DNA of 64,000 nt, taken from assembly GCA_963681505.1 (NCBI GenBank), contig OY811973.1, positions 7,744,857-7,808,856 of the forward strand. The letters run 5' to 3'. Shown here one piece after another: positions 1 through 10,284 of the stretch. The stretch comes from Eunapius fragilis (taxonomy: Eukaryota; Porifera; Demospongiae; Spongillida; Spongillidae). Both the position numbers and the translations under genes were made by a program. The stretch's first letter is position 1. Each line of letters opens with the position of its first letter. Below the pieces are notes generated by a model. The model was not told the DNA's origin, searched no databases, and saw only the letters and a program-made list of their open reading frames with translations.

Positions 1-911
1 GAACTAAGGGTATGGGGTGAGGGGATGAACTAAGGGTATGGGGTGAGGGGATGAACTAAGGGTATGGGGTGAGGGGATGAACTAAGGGTATGGGGTGAGG
101 GGATGAACTAAGGGTATGGGGTGAGGGGATGAACTAAGGGTATGGGGTGAAGGGATGAACTAAGGGTACAGGGTGATGGGATGAACTAAGGGTATGGGGT
201 GAGGGGATGAACTAAGGGTATGAGGTGAGGGGATGAACTAAGGGTATGGGGTGAGGGGATGAACTAAGGGTATGGGGTGAGGGGATGAACTAAGGGTATG
301 GGGTGAGGGGATGAACTAAGGGTATGGGGTGAGGGGATGAACTAAGGGTATGGGGTGAGGGGATGAACTAAGGGTATGGGGTGAGGGGATGAACTAAGGG
401 TATGGGGTGAGGGGATGAACTAAGGGTATGGGGTGAGGGGATGAACTAAGGGTATGGGGTGATGGGATGAACTAAGGGTATGGGGTGAGGGGATGAACTA
501 AGGGTATGGGGTGATGGGATGAACTAAGGGTATGGGGTGAGGGGATGAACTAAGGGTATGGGGTGAGGGATGAACTAAGGGTATGGGGTGAGGGGATGAA
601 CTAAGGGTATGGGGTGAGGGGATGAACTAAGGGTATGGGGTGAGGGGATGAACTAAGGGTATGGGGTGAGGGGATGAACTAAGGGTATGGGGTGAGGGGA
701 TGAACTAAGGGTATGGGGTGATGGGATGAACTAAGGGTATGGGGTGCGGGGATGAACTAAGGGTATGGGGTGAGGGGATGAACTAAGGGTATGGGGTGAG
801 GGGATGAACTAAGGGTATGGGGTGAGGGGATGAACTAAGGGTATGGGGTTGAGGGGATGAACTAAGGGTATGGGGTGAGGGGATGAACTAAGGATATGGG
901 GTGAGGGGATG
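1..911. repeat. 26-bp minisatellite, about 35 tandem units
   Basis: A head-to-tail array of a 26-bp G-rich unit (gaactaagggtatggggtga plus ggggat). Most units are identical, with a few point variants and one-base length variants. It ends just before a transglutaminase-like exon, so it probably lies in an intron of that gene. The left edge runs off the window. Confidence 0.97.
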
Positions 912-937
912 TACTAATCTGACCCTCCTTTCCACAG

Positions 938-1641
938 TCCTGCGCTCCATAGGTATCCCCACCCACTCAGTTACCAAATATGGCTCTGCCTGCTCATCCA
1001 TTGGGAAAAACATCGTTTACTGAAGATGGTAGAGGTCCCCAGTCCTACTTCTGTCTGGTTAGTTACTAATGTCTATGTGATCTACTAACTCCTCCACTGA
1101 CCCCTCCACTATCTCCTATCTCCTCCACTGTCCCCTCCACTATCTCCTCCACTGTCCCCTCCACTATCTCCTCCACTGTCCCCTCCACTATCTCCTCCAC
1201 TGACCCTCCACTATCTCCTCCACTGTCCCCTCCACTATCTCCTTCACTGTCCCCTCCACTATCTCCTCCACAGTCCCCTCCACGATCACTTATGTGATCT
1301 ATCCTCCTCTAATCCATATGTGGCTGTCATGTGACCTACCATGTGGATGTCATGTGACCTACCAGGCAGTATGATGTTTTGAATGAGGTCTACCTAGTGC
1401 GCCCAGACCTACCCAACTGGCAGTTGCTAGATGCCTCACCTCACCCCAGTGGGAGGAGCCAGGAGCAAGGGGCGTGCCCCTGGATCCCGCCCCACAGCTG
1501 GCCGTGAACAGGGGTCTTGGATTGATGTACAACGTGGAGAGGGTGGCCGGTGTGCTGGGAGGTTCAGTGCACTCCTACTTGCTCCACGGGGACAAGAGGT
1601 TGAGCCTTGCTGACATAGACCCATCTCTCGTTGGCAGGAAG
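938..1641 (+). pseudogene. Transglutaminase-like core-domain exons, partial and broken
   Basis: At least two exons resemble the transglutaminase catalytic core. The first starts at 938 after a clear AG and encodes VLRSIGIPTHSVTKYGSA, which fits the stretch just after the catalytic cysteine in this family (VLRxLGIPTRxVTNFxSAH). The cysteine exon would lie left of the window. The second starts at 1370 and encodes NEVYLVRPDLP-NWQLLDASP, matching the family's NExWMxRPDLP...WQxxDATPQ block. It then needs a one-base frame change near 1435-1470 to continue as GVPLDPAPQLAVNRG and end in VGRK at 1641 before GTGTGT. The first exon also appears to need a one-base change to read on to 1057. The position of the catalytic histidine (normally FHVWNE) reads YDVLNE, so His is replaced by Asp. 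The two C-terminal barrel domains were not found before FAF2-like exons begin at 1822. A decayed gene or a low-quality consensus would both explain this. Confidence 0.65.
1086..1285. repeat. 24-bp pyrimidine-rich tandem repeat
   Basis: Tandem units of ctcctccactgtcccctcca with short variants. It sits in the intron between the two transglutaminase-like exons. Confidence 0.85.
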
Positions 1642-1821
1642 GTGTGTACCAAGGCTGTGGGAGGGGGTGTGGCATCACTGCCCCCATCACTGCTGGCATC
1701 GTCACTAGCACAACACCCACCCTCACCATCACCTGTCACACAGTAGAACATTAGCTAGTGACTAATTAGTATTGTCCATGTTTGAAGTTAAAAAAATTTC
1801 CGTTTGGGTTTCATCACACAG

Positions 1822-1946
1822 AATCAACCGGAGAGCTGTTGAGAACAGTACATGGGAATGGCTTCTGAATATAGCCTTCTTTCCCGTCAGGTTCATTGTC
1901 ACCACAGCAGCTGACATCCTCCATTTTATTTGTATGTCTGTCAGCA

Positions 1947-1985
<39 letters not shown>

Positions 1986-4900
1986 GTGGTGTATGTACAT
2001 GACTATGTGATCATGCATGTACTTGCACACATGTGATGAGGTATATGTGTACCTATGCATGTACTTACACACATGTGATGAGGTATATGTGTACCTATGC
2101 ATGTACTTACACACATGTGATGAGGTATATCTACCTATGCATGTACTTACACACATGTGATGAGGTATATGTACCTATGGATGTACTTACACACATGTGA
2201 TGAGGTATATGTACCTATGCATGTACTTACGTACATGTGATGAGGTATATGTACCTATGCATGTACTTACACACATGTGATGAGGTATATGTACCTATGC
2301 ATGTACTTACACACATGTGATGAGGTATATTTACCTATGCATGTACTTACACACATGTGATGAGGTATATGTACCTATGCATGTACTTACACACATGTGA
2401 TGAGGTGTATGTACTTATGCACACTCGTTTCAGTTTTGTCCTCCCCAGTCCACTTAGTATTTGGCTACCAGCCGGCTCCTGCCCAAAACCCTACAGGGGA
2501 CGTGAAGCAGTTTGTAACAGAGTTTGAGAGGGAGTTTGGCCCCGCCCACCCTCCCATCCTGACCTGCAACTACAGCCAGTTGCGGGGGCGGGGCATGAGG
2601 GTAGCTGGGATGGGGGCGTGGTGGGGAGGTCAGCTGGGAGGGGGTGGGGAAAGATTAAGTTGAGAGGGGCGGGGCAGGAATAACAGCCTGCTCACTCATT
2701 GTCCTTACCTCTTCCATAGGCTCTGGACCAAGCTAAACAGGACCTCAGGTTTTTGTTGGTATACCTTCACTCACCTGGTCACCAGGACACAGCCCAGTTC
2801 TGCACGTGAGTCAGTCGTGTGTCACATGATTGGTCCGTTGTTATGTGATTAGTGTGAGCTGTGGGTGACATGATTTGGCAGTAGCTGATGACATGGCCTT
2901 TAGAGTGTCAGATGATCACGGTACATGGTCAGGTGGTCAAGTACATGGTCAGGTGATCAGGATACATGGTCAGGTGGTCAGGGTACATGGTCAGGTGGTC
3001 AAGGTACATGGTTAGGTGGTCAGTGTACATGCTCAGGTTGTCAGGGTACATGGTCAGGTGATCAGTGTACTGTTCTGATTTCGAATGGTCCTCTCCACTG
3101 CAGTAAGATTTTGGCCAACAAGAAATTTATTGACTTTGTAGCGGCAAACTGCATAATGTGGTCTGTGGGCGTCAACACAGAGGAAGGAGTGAGGGTCTCC
3201 TACATCCTGAGGGAGAACACATACCCTTTCCTGGCACTGATCGTCTTGAGGCAGTCCCGCATGGTGGTGGTGGAGAGGGTGGAGGGGCTCCTCCCCCTGA
3301 GAGAGCTGACAGCCAGACTGGCAGTGGCCGTGCGAATGAACGAGGCAGAGCTGGTGGTGGAGAGGAACGAGAGGTGAGGTCTGGGGAGGAGGTGGTACCT
3401 GGGAGGATGGGGAGGAGGTAAAGCCTGCGGTGGTGAAGGCATGAAGGAGGTAAGGCCTGGGGAAGAGATGGGCGAAGCCTGGAAGAAGATGAAGTGGGGC
3501 CTGGGGAGGGGGAAGCCATGTAGGGGAGGCAGCCTGGGGAGGGGAAGCCATGTAGGGTGGCGGCCTGGGGAGGAGGATATTGGCAGCCTTTCATGTTTAC
3601 GCTCTATTTGGTACTTTCTACCAAGTAAGGAGTATTTAAAACTGTAGTGTGTCTCCAGCTGGAGACAGTTGGAGATGGTGCAAGCACCCCCCCCCCCCTT
3701 CAATTTAAAGTGCATCTGTTTTGAAAGGCTGACCTACAAAGGCCTTGAGTACAAACAATGGTTACTTCCTTTGAATGGTATCAATGGTAACTTGGTACCT
3801 TGTGTCCTTCATGTATTGTACACTGAAAGTGAAAACTACTCCTGTTCTATTGCCCCCATAGTCTGTGGGGGTGGTGGTGGGGGGGTGATAGTTCTATTGC
3901 CCCTATAGTCGGGGGGCGTGTCTGACTGATGACACTGATGTTAAGAGACATTGTGTATTTTACAGTCAAACAATAGATGTGTGCATATGTGCTCAGATAT
4001 TAATTCTTCTGTGTCGTTATGTAATGTAAGGTTGTTTAGCCTTTTAAAGAGATGTGTGAACACCTTCTGTTCCCATCGTTATTTCTCATTCGTGCCTGCG
4101 GTCCCTGATAGGCAATAATTATTTCTTGACAGATCAACAGAAGGTGGTGATGTATCCATTGTAGAAGGGTGGTGATGTAATCCATTGTAGAGGAGTGGTG
4201 ATGTAATCCATTGTAGAACAGTGGTGAAGGGTGGTGATGTAATCCATTGTAGAAGGGTGGTGATGTAATGTCATGTCAGGCATTCCACTCTCAGTATTGG
4301 TCTGAACTGATGCCAATGCACCTGACAGTGTTACAATATCTCAATGCTCCTGGTCCCCACTGTAGTTATGGACAGCTACATTGAATGCACAGATAAAATC
4401 ATGAATGGTGAGTTATCTTACATGTAACCTTTTTTCTGAAGGTCCCGTCGCTCCATAGACCAAAGCATTCGTGACGAACATGATCGTGCATACGAGGCAT
4501 CTTTGAACGCTGACAGGGAAAAGGAGAAGAAGAGAATGGAGGAACTGAGGAGGGAGGAGGAGAGGAGAGGGGAGGAGGAGGAGAAGAAGAGGAGAGAGGA
4601 GGTTTGGAGATGTGGGGAGAGTTGGGAGGAGGGAGAGGGAACCTTATGTGTGTTCCTCATGACTTGCACAACCATATATTCCTCACTACTACTGCAAACG
4701 GAGGTCTATCGTTTACCTTCTTATCCCCATGGCAACTTACAACTCCCCCCCCCCCCCATTGGCAAATACCCTATGGCTGGGCACACACTCTGGCAATACT
4801 GCAGGTGGTAATGCCTTGCAGCTTTGTGGTTTGTTTAAAGTAGGGAGGTCTACTTTGGCAGGAATTGCCTTGGTGTGTATGGATCCAGCAGTAGTAGGCT

Positions 4901-5070
4901 AATGGCCTGGGGGTAGGGCCTTTATTGTTTATCTTTGTCTCCACGACAACTCAGCCACATGCCCTGGTATTTTGTGTCTTTGTTTGTAGGAATCAGCGTC
5001 CAGACGTTCCCATAGGGCCAGCCTGATACCCCCTGAGCCACTCCCATCTGATGCCGATGTGATCCATGTG
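1822..5070 (+). CDS. FAF2: FAF2/UBXD8-like protein, six exons, lacking the N-terminus and an in-place UBX domain
   Basis: FAF2 (UBXD8/ETEA) is an ER and lipid-droplet anchored p97/VCP adaptor in ER-associated degradation. Exons read here: 1822-1931, 2449-2579, 2720-2805, 3104-3373, 4442-4601 and 4990-5070. The first covers the hairpin membrane anchor (WEWLLNIAFFPVRFIVTTAA). The second gives GDVKQFVTEFEREFGPAHP. The third and fourth form the thioredoxin-like UAS domain (QAKQDLRFLLVYLHSPGHQD; LRENTYPFLALIVLRQSRM). The fifth is the charged coiled coil (AYEASLNADREKEKKRMEEL) and the sixth the linker LIPPEPLPSDADVIHVV leading into UBX. Phases agree at most joins. After the second exon the 5' splice site is off by one: CAG is followed by TTGCGG, and one extra G would make it canonical. 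The UBA domain is absent, transglutaminase-like exons lie directly upstream, and the second half of UBX is on the other strand at 5251-5418. The family assignment is strong. Whether the gene works is doubtful. Confidence 0.85.
1953..2410. repeat. TG microsatellite and 40-bp minisatellite in a FAF2 intron
   Basis: A (TG)n run at about 1953-1983 is followed by roughly ten 40-bp units (core acacatgtgatgaggtatat). The array ends about 40 bp before the exon at 2449. Confidence 0.93.
2895..3070. repeat. Short tandem repeat in a FAF2 intron
   Basis: Degenerate units of about 18-21 bp built on tacatggtcaggtggtcag, just before the exon at 3104. Confidence 0.8.
4130..4270. repeat. Tandem repeat in a FAF2 intron
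   Basis: Repeats of ggtggtgatgtaatccattg with short spacers, in the intron between 3374 and 4441. The rest of that intron holds a purine-rich tract (3380-3560) and nothing else recognisable. Confidence 0.75.
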
Positions 5071-5250
5071 GTGATCTGTTAATGGAGGGTACATAATGCT
5101 GGTAGGGTGTTAATGGAGGGGTACATAGTGCTGGTGGAGTGTTAATGGAGGGGTACATAGTGCTGGTGGGGTGTTGCTAACACAACAGTAACATTTCACT
5201 CAGTGATTGGTAAAATGAAGGCCTTGTTACAACACTTGTGTCCAACACAA

Positions 5251-5418
5251 CTATGCACTTTCATCTTTTATATACAGTGCACACTTGGTCCCCAGACCTA
5301 GCTCAGAGAGGAGTGGACCTCCATCAGGTTTGCAGCAAAGCTCCTTACGAGGAAAGTTTGACATCAGCGTTAAGTCGTAAGACACATCTGGACAACTGTG
5401 AGCAAAGTTATATACTCC
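5251..5418 (-). CDS. Inverted exon encoding the C-terminal half of a FAF2-type UBX domain
   Basis: Read on the minus strand, a 3' splice site at about 5419-5420 opens a 55-codon stretch ending in TAG at 5251. It begins GVYNFAHSCPDVSYDLTLMS and continues NFPRKELCCKPDGGPLLSEL, then GLGTKCALYIKD. This fits the end of FAF2 UBX domains: the F-x-L-x-x-NFPRR segment, then the P-T-L-x-E-x-GL turn and the final beta strand (A-L-x-V-x-D). The length matches and no residues are missing at the C-terminus. The plus-strand FAF2 exons 180 bp away stop exactly where this half-domain should follow, but about 20 residues of the UBX N-terminal half are missing between them. A local inversion of the last exon is the simplest explanation. 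A tail-to-tail second copy reduced to one exon is possible; no further minus-strand exons were found up to 8 kb. Confidence 0.8.
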   Translation of the reverse strand, partial: GVYNFAHSCPDVSYDLTLMSNFPRKELCCKPDGGPLLSELGLGTKCALYIKDESA

Positions 5419-5829
5419 CTGATGAACAGAAGGAAAGAAGGAGGAGCAAGAGGGGGAGGGGGAGGAGGGAGACGGGGAGGAGGGAGAGAAGGATGGAGAA
5501 GGAAAAGGAAACGTAGGAAAGCCCGTAATCAGCATTCCATGAAGTAATTCATATTAAATGTTAATCAATGAGCTTGATTTTGTTATTAACCAAACAGTTT
5601 GTATGCTAAATAGCGAAGCGATTTTTACACTTTGTGGTAATCTTATGCCAGAGATAATCAGAACATTACAGCAAACACACCAAATGTTAGCGCCCTAACG
5701 AAAAGGTATTTACAGCTTTTAAATGGAAGCTATGGCTACAAGTATTGAATAGAATGAAAGTTCATTCAGGTCACATACATGTACACAGAACAAAAAAAAA
5801 GATTGGCCAATTCGATTAGATAAGACATG

Positions 5830-6125
5830 CACAACTGCCCACCCACTTATCACCTCACCTCCCACCTATCACCACACCTCCCACCTATCACCTCACCTCC
5901 CACCTATCACCACACCTCCACCTAGCACCACACTCCCACCTATCACCACACCTATCACCACACACCCCATATCACCACACCTCCCACCTATCACCACACT
6001 CCCACCTATCACCACACACCCCATATCACCACACCTCCCACCTATCACCACACTCCCACCTATCACCTCACCTCCACACCTATCACCACACCTCCCACCT
6101 ATCACCACACACCACTTATCACAAC
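5830..6125. repeat. Tandem repeat of a 20-bp CA-rich unit
   Basis: Imperfect units of cacctcccacctatcaccac. The open minus-strand frame through it (V-I-G-G rich) is a by-product of the repeat. Confidence 0.88.
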
Positions 6126-6347
6126 AAGTTGACAATTCAAGGTTATAAATCTAGTGTGTGTGTGTGTGTTATATACTGGAAACAACAGGTGCTGAGGGGG
6201 CGGGGCATGTACAGCACTTTTGTGATATACCTTGAACAACAGATGCCCCCATTACCTCTCCCTCCCTCTCTCCCTTTGACCCCTCCCTTGGTCACACCTC
6301 CAGCTTATCGGACCCTCTGACACTACCCTTAATGTTTAAATGGTCAC

Positions 6348-6387
6348 GCGTTACCCTTGGGGAACGAATGTTCCCCAAGGGTAACGC
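6348..6387. repeat. Perfect 18-bp stem palindrome
   Basis: The arms gcgttacccttggggaac and gttccccaagggtaacgc are exact inverse complements with a 4-base loop. A related half (ttacccctggggaacg) occurs near 6876, so this may be an end of a small transposon spanning about 6345-6890. Nothing else is recognisable between 6390 and 7330. Confidence 0.8.
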
Positions 6388-7343
6388 ACATTGATGGCTT
6401 GTATTTTTCATTGTGCTATAAGTAGAAGATCGATTAACAGGCACGTGATGAACACAACTCTTGACTTTCCCACCTGCGCTCTTTCTTGATTTTTGACGTT
6501 CCATTCGTCACCGCTTGTCACCGTTATTTAAGCTATGCACTGTTGAAATCGATGGCGCGATTATTTGCCAGTAGTATGATTCAAAGCATGCAGTGTTGAG
6601 TAGGAGGAAGTATGTGTCCATATTTTCAAGGAAAAGAACAATGGACACTACTACTGTGTGACATGCAGTCGACCAACAGATGGCTTTGTTGTGACTGTAG
6701 TTTGCTGTCAGAAAGTCTAGAGGATCCAGGTATGCAGCCACAAGGAGGATCCCAATATATGGTCTGATATCAGGAACATGAAATTCAACACTCTGAATAA
6801 GACACCTTCAGTTTTAATCATTACAATGTGTATTCCAAACAATTTTCAAAACTTGATTATTGGGACCATGGTTACATTACCCCTGGGGAACGTGATGCTT
6901 GCGCAGATATACATTAAATATTTATTATGCAATGAATAATGAACATTTTAATTTTAAAAGGTAAGTTAGTAGACATGTTAAAGACAGAACAGTGGTGTAG
7001 GGACTGCTTGGAGGTTTGTACTCTAACATATCACTAGGTAGTGAGTTCCAAATAGGAGCCACAGGCTAGCAAAGGTTGGTGGGAGTAGTACCATTCCAGT
7101 TTTGTGTTTTTCTGTACTTCATAGAATTGAGATCATTCGTTTTAGATCTGATTCAATGACAAGACTTGTAGACTATTCTGCCTTTGTTAAAAGTTTTGTA
7201 CTTTTTTAACATAGATAATATATTGTTTTATGGTAACGTTCTTCGCCATATTTAGCTACCACGTATAGGTATTACATTAGATAGTTTACTACAAAAAACA
7301 TTATTGAATGAACCAATCAAAGCAGCATTAGACAAGTGTGCCT

Positions 7344-7503
7344 AGCAACCAGTAGGGAGGGGAGGGGAACTTACCATACAATGTGGGAGGCTCCTGTCTC
7401 CATGCTCATACAAGATGACCACAATGACAACATTTAACATTGGTGTTTGGTAGGAGCCTCCCACATTATGTGGTAAGTTCCCCTCCCCTCCCTACTGGTT
7501 GCT
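7344..7503. repeat. Inverted repeat with a second copy of one arm
   Basis: Arms of about 52 bp (around ccagtagggaggggaggggaa and its complement) face each other across 7396-7451. The left arm plus loop is repeated directly at about 7613-7732. This looks like a foldback element with a partial duplicate. Confidence 0.75.
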
Positions 7504-7974
7504 ACAATGACAACGTTTAAAGTTCATTGCCATATTTAGCTACCATGTATAGGTATAACAGTAGGTAGTTGAGTACTGCAAAAATCATTTATGAATGAAC
7601 CAATCAAAGCAGCTTTAGACAAGTGTGCCTACCAACCTGTAGGGAGGGGAACTTACCATACAATGTGGGAGGCTCCTGCCTCCATGCTCATACAAGATGA
7701 CCACAATGACAACATTTAACATTGGTGTTTGTTGACTGTGCACAACACAAAACACATCCATCACAACTAGCTTATACATCACATCTAGACACAACAACAA
7801 TGACTGCATGGATATGTGGTGTGTGCATGGGTACCAGTCTGTGGCAGGGGCCAAATGGGTGCTATTTAGAGGAGGTAGGCCACACCTTCCTCAGGGGAAA
7901 AAACTCCCGACCTCATTGAGGAAAAGACCCAATTAAGTCCAGCGACTGCACATTAGCTATCTGCATAGCCTTGG

Positions 7975-8445
7975 CACCATGTGACCTGACCCTCATGACC
8001 CTGGCTTCACCATGTGGCCTGACCCTCATGACCCTGGCTTAACCATGCGGCCTGACCCTCATGACCCTGGCTTCACCCTGCGACCTGACCCTCATGACCC
8101 TGGCTTCACCATGCGACCTGACCCTCATGACCCTGGCTTCACCATGCGGCCTGACCCTCATGACCCTGGCTTCACCATGCAGCCTGACCCTCATGACCCT
8201 GGCTTCCCCATGCCACCTGACCCTCATGACCCTGGCTTCACCATGTGGTCTGACCGTCATTACCCTGGCTTCACCATGCGGCCTGACCCTCATGACCCTG
8301 GCTTCACCATGTGACCTGACCCTCATGACCCTGGCTTCACCATGCGACCTGACCCTCATGACCCTGGCTTCACCATGCGGCCTGACCCTCATGACTCTGG
8401 CTTCACCATGCGGCCTGACCCTCATAACCCTGGCTTCACCACAAT
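7975..8445. repeat. 33-bp minisatellite, about 14 units
   Basis: Units built on ggcctgaccctcatgaccct plus a 13-bp remainder. Because the unit is a multiple of three, several frames on both strands stay open (11-residue peptide repeats). No splice or start context supports coding. Confidence 0.93.
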
Positions 8446-8788
8446 GTTCATACCGTTGGAATGCTAGTAATATTTCAGGGTATTATTTTGAAATTGATAT
8501 CACCTTCACTCCCATAATCATGTTGAGGGATTGACAGGGGGGAGGGGGTGGTGTGCTAGGGGTATACTCCACCTCCCACTCTACACTGACTGACATCAGT
8601 TTATAATTTGTACCTAAACCAAAGTGTGTGTATCCGAAACGATCGCTTGCTTGGAGCTGAGACTCAGTTATCAATTCAGGGTGTGCCTATGAAGAAATCT
8701 GTATTTCAGCTTAACAGCGTATAAATTGTAAGCATGATCCAACGAAAGACACACAATTCCGTTGGCAGCTTTCATTTCCATCCGTGAT

Positions 8789-8822
8789 TATCAGGACCTA
8801 CGATTGTAGGTCCTATGTAGGA
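8789..8822. repeat. Terminal hairpin of a short DNA element (family Y)
   Basis: The segment tatcaggacctacgattgta followed by ggtcctatgtagga can pair with itself. It matches both ends of the 46645-48070 element. No partner end was found nearby. The stretch 8830-9410 shows nothing else. Confidence 0.6.
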
Positions 8823-9415
8823 TTGGCTCCGTAGGCGTGGTTTTCGATCGAGCGTTTCTAATGCGACGTCATGTGTGCTCTTGCGGAAAAACTATTTCAA
8901 TTGTGAATAATATCGAATCATAAGTGTTAGAGCTCTACTAAAGGGAGCATCAGTGTAACATATCAGTTCTTTCGTGCCCTAGTGCTACTTGCACATTGTT
9001 GCCGGGCATAATAAAAAGCATCCTAGTTTAGCATAGCTATAACCATTAAATCGAAATGTTTCTTCACTTGGAACTATTTTCTACATGGAATGTACGTGAA
9101 ACCGCATACTAAAATAATCAGTGGTACAAGCCGACGATTCTCGAGGACTGTTACAGCGAAAAGGAGAGGGGGGGGGGAGGAGGGGAGGGGGAGAAATAAC
9201 TAGCGCAATCCAGAGGTCGACTTTGGGATCGACAGGACCATGCATACAAACAATAAATTAATGATAATAAAGTACCTAGGTATACGGCGAGTTAGTTATA
9301 ACTAAAGCAATTCAGAGATGGACTTTGCAACTCAACTCATATGTTAGTATATGAGGATCCAACCAAAGTGTGCGACAGCTATATGGCCCATAACCGTAGA
9401 CAACTTTCAAAGTTT

Positions 9416-9545
9416 GGGGGGGGGGGGGGGGGGGGGATTATTGACCAAGGGGGAGGGGCGTTCCCCCTCCCACAAGGAGGGGTTTTGGGGAAGCGTTGTA
9501 TGCTCACCCAATGGGGTCTGGGGCGAAGCCGAAGCCCCAGCCGCT
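9416..9545. repeat. 21-base G run followed by a decayed double-hairpin repeat
   Basis: Twenty-one consecutive G residues (9416-9436) are followed by a sequence related to the subterminal double-hairpin of the hAT-like elements at 29511 and 45235 (gggtctggggcgaagcc). Confidence 0.6.
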
Positions 9546-10100
9546 TTAACTTTTCCGTATTTGTTGCTAGCAAAAACCTCCACCAGTGCATGCTGATACA
9601 AATAAGTGCTGATATAAATAGAGAATCATTTATGGAACGCATATGTTGATGACGTGTAACGGTAATATTAATGCATTTCTATGTGCGTTAATTAATATTC
9701 ATCATGCATTCATATGAATATACGCATGTAAACTGACTCAGTACCGGATCTAGTGTGGGGAGGGGGGGGAGTATTAAACCTCCCCTCTTCCCAGCCCTTC
9801 GATATCAGCAGGAAATTGGGCAATTTGCATTGATAATTGTGAATAAATCATTTTAAAAACCCTCTTCAGTTACATGCTGCCACGCCTCTTCGTATGTTCG
9901 CCCCCCTGTGCACTGGTATACATGTCTACACTAAATAATTTGCATCGCGCAGATTACATAAATCGCGGCATTAATGCGTATCCGTATGCAGTTCAATCAC
10001 AAATTGCATGGACAAATAACACCTGGTCGTCATATGAATTAAATCAAATGAAAACTCCAAACATATATAATATGTGACGGCTGGCATTACGGTTCATAAA

Positions 10101-10250
10101 TGTACGAAACCAAAAAAATCTGCCGGTCCCTCAGAGCGACGTTCTACGAGAGCGCGCGTGCCTTCCGATTCCTTAAAATGTATATTAATAATCAAATACA
10201 ATAACAGATCACGTGAGCAAAATCACCTAACGTCATCAATGTTCCATACA
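10101..10250 (-). repeat. 3' LTR of the BEL/Pao element
   Basis: A 150-bp terminal repeat, TG...CA type, starting tgtacgaaacc and ending gttccataca on the plus strand. Compared with the other LTR it has one substitution and a 5-bp gap. Confidence 0.9.
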
Positions 10251-10284
10251 CTCCCCCCGTTGACTAGGTAGTAGTCAACTGTGT

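Noticed and set aside
1..911. Telomere-like or CRISPR-like array
   Set aside because: The 26-bp units are head to tail without spacers and do not match TTAGGG-type telomere units; the organism is eukaryotic.
8012..8534. Long open frames on both strands with 11-residue repeats (RPDPHDPGFTM and MRVRPHGEARV types)
   Set aside because: The 33-bp unit is a multiple of three, so frames stay open by arithmetic. No splice, start or composition signal favours coding.
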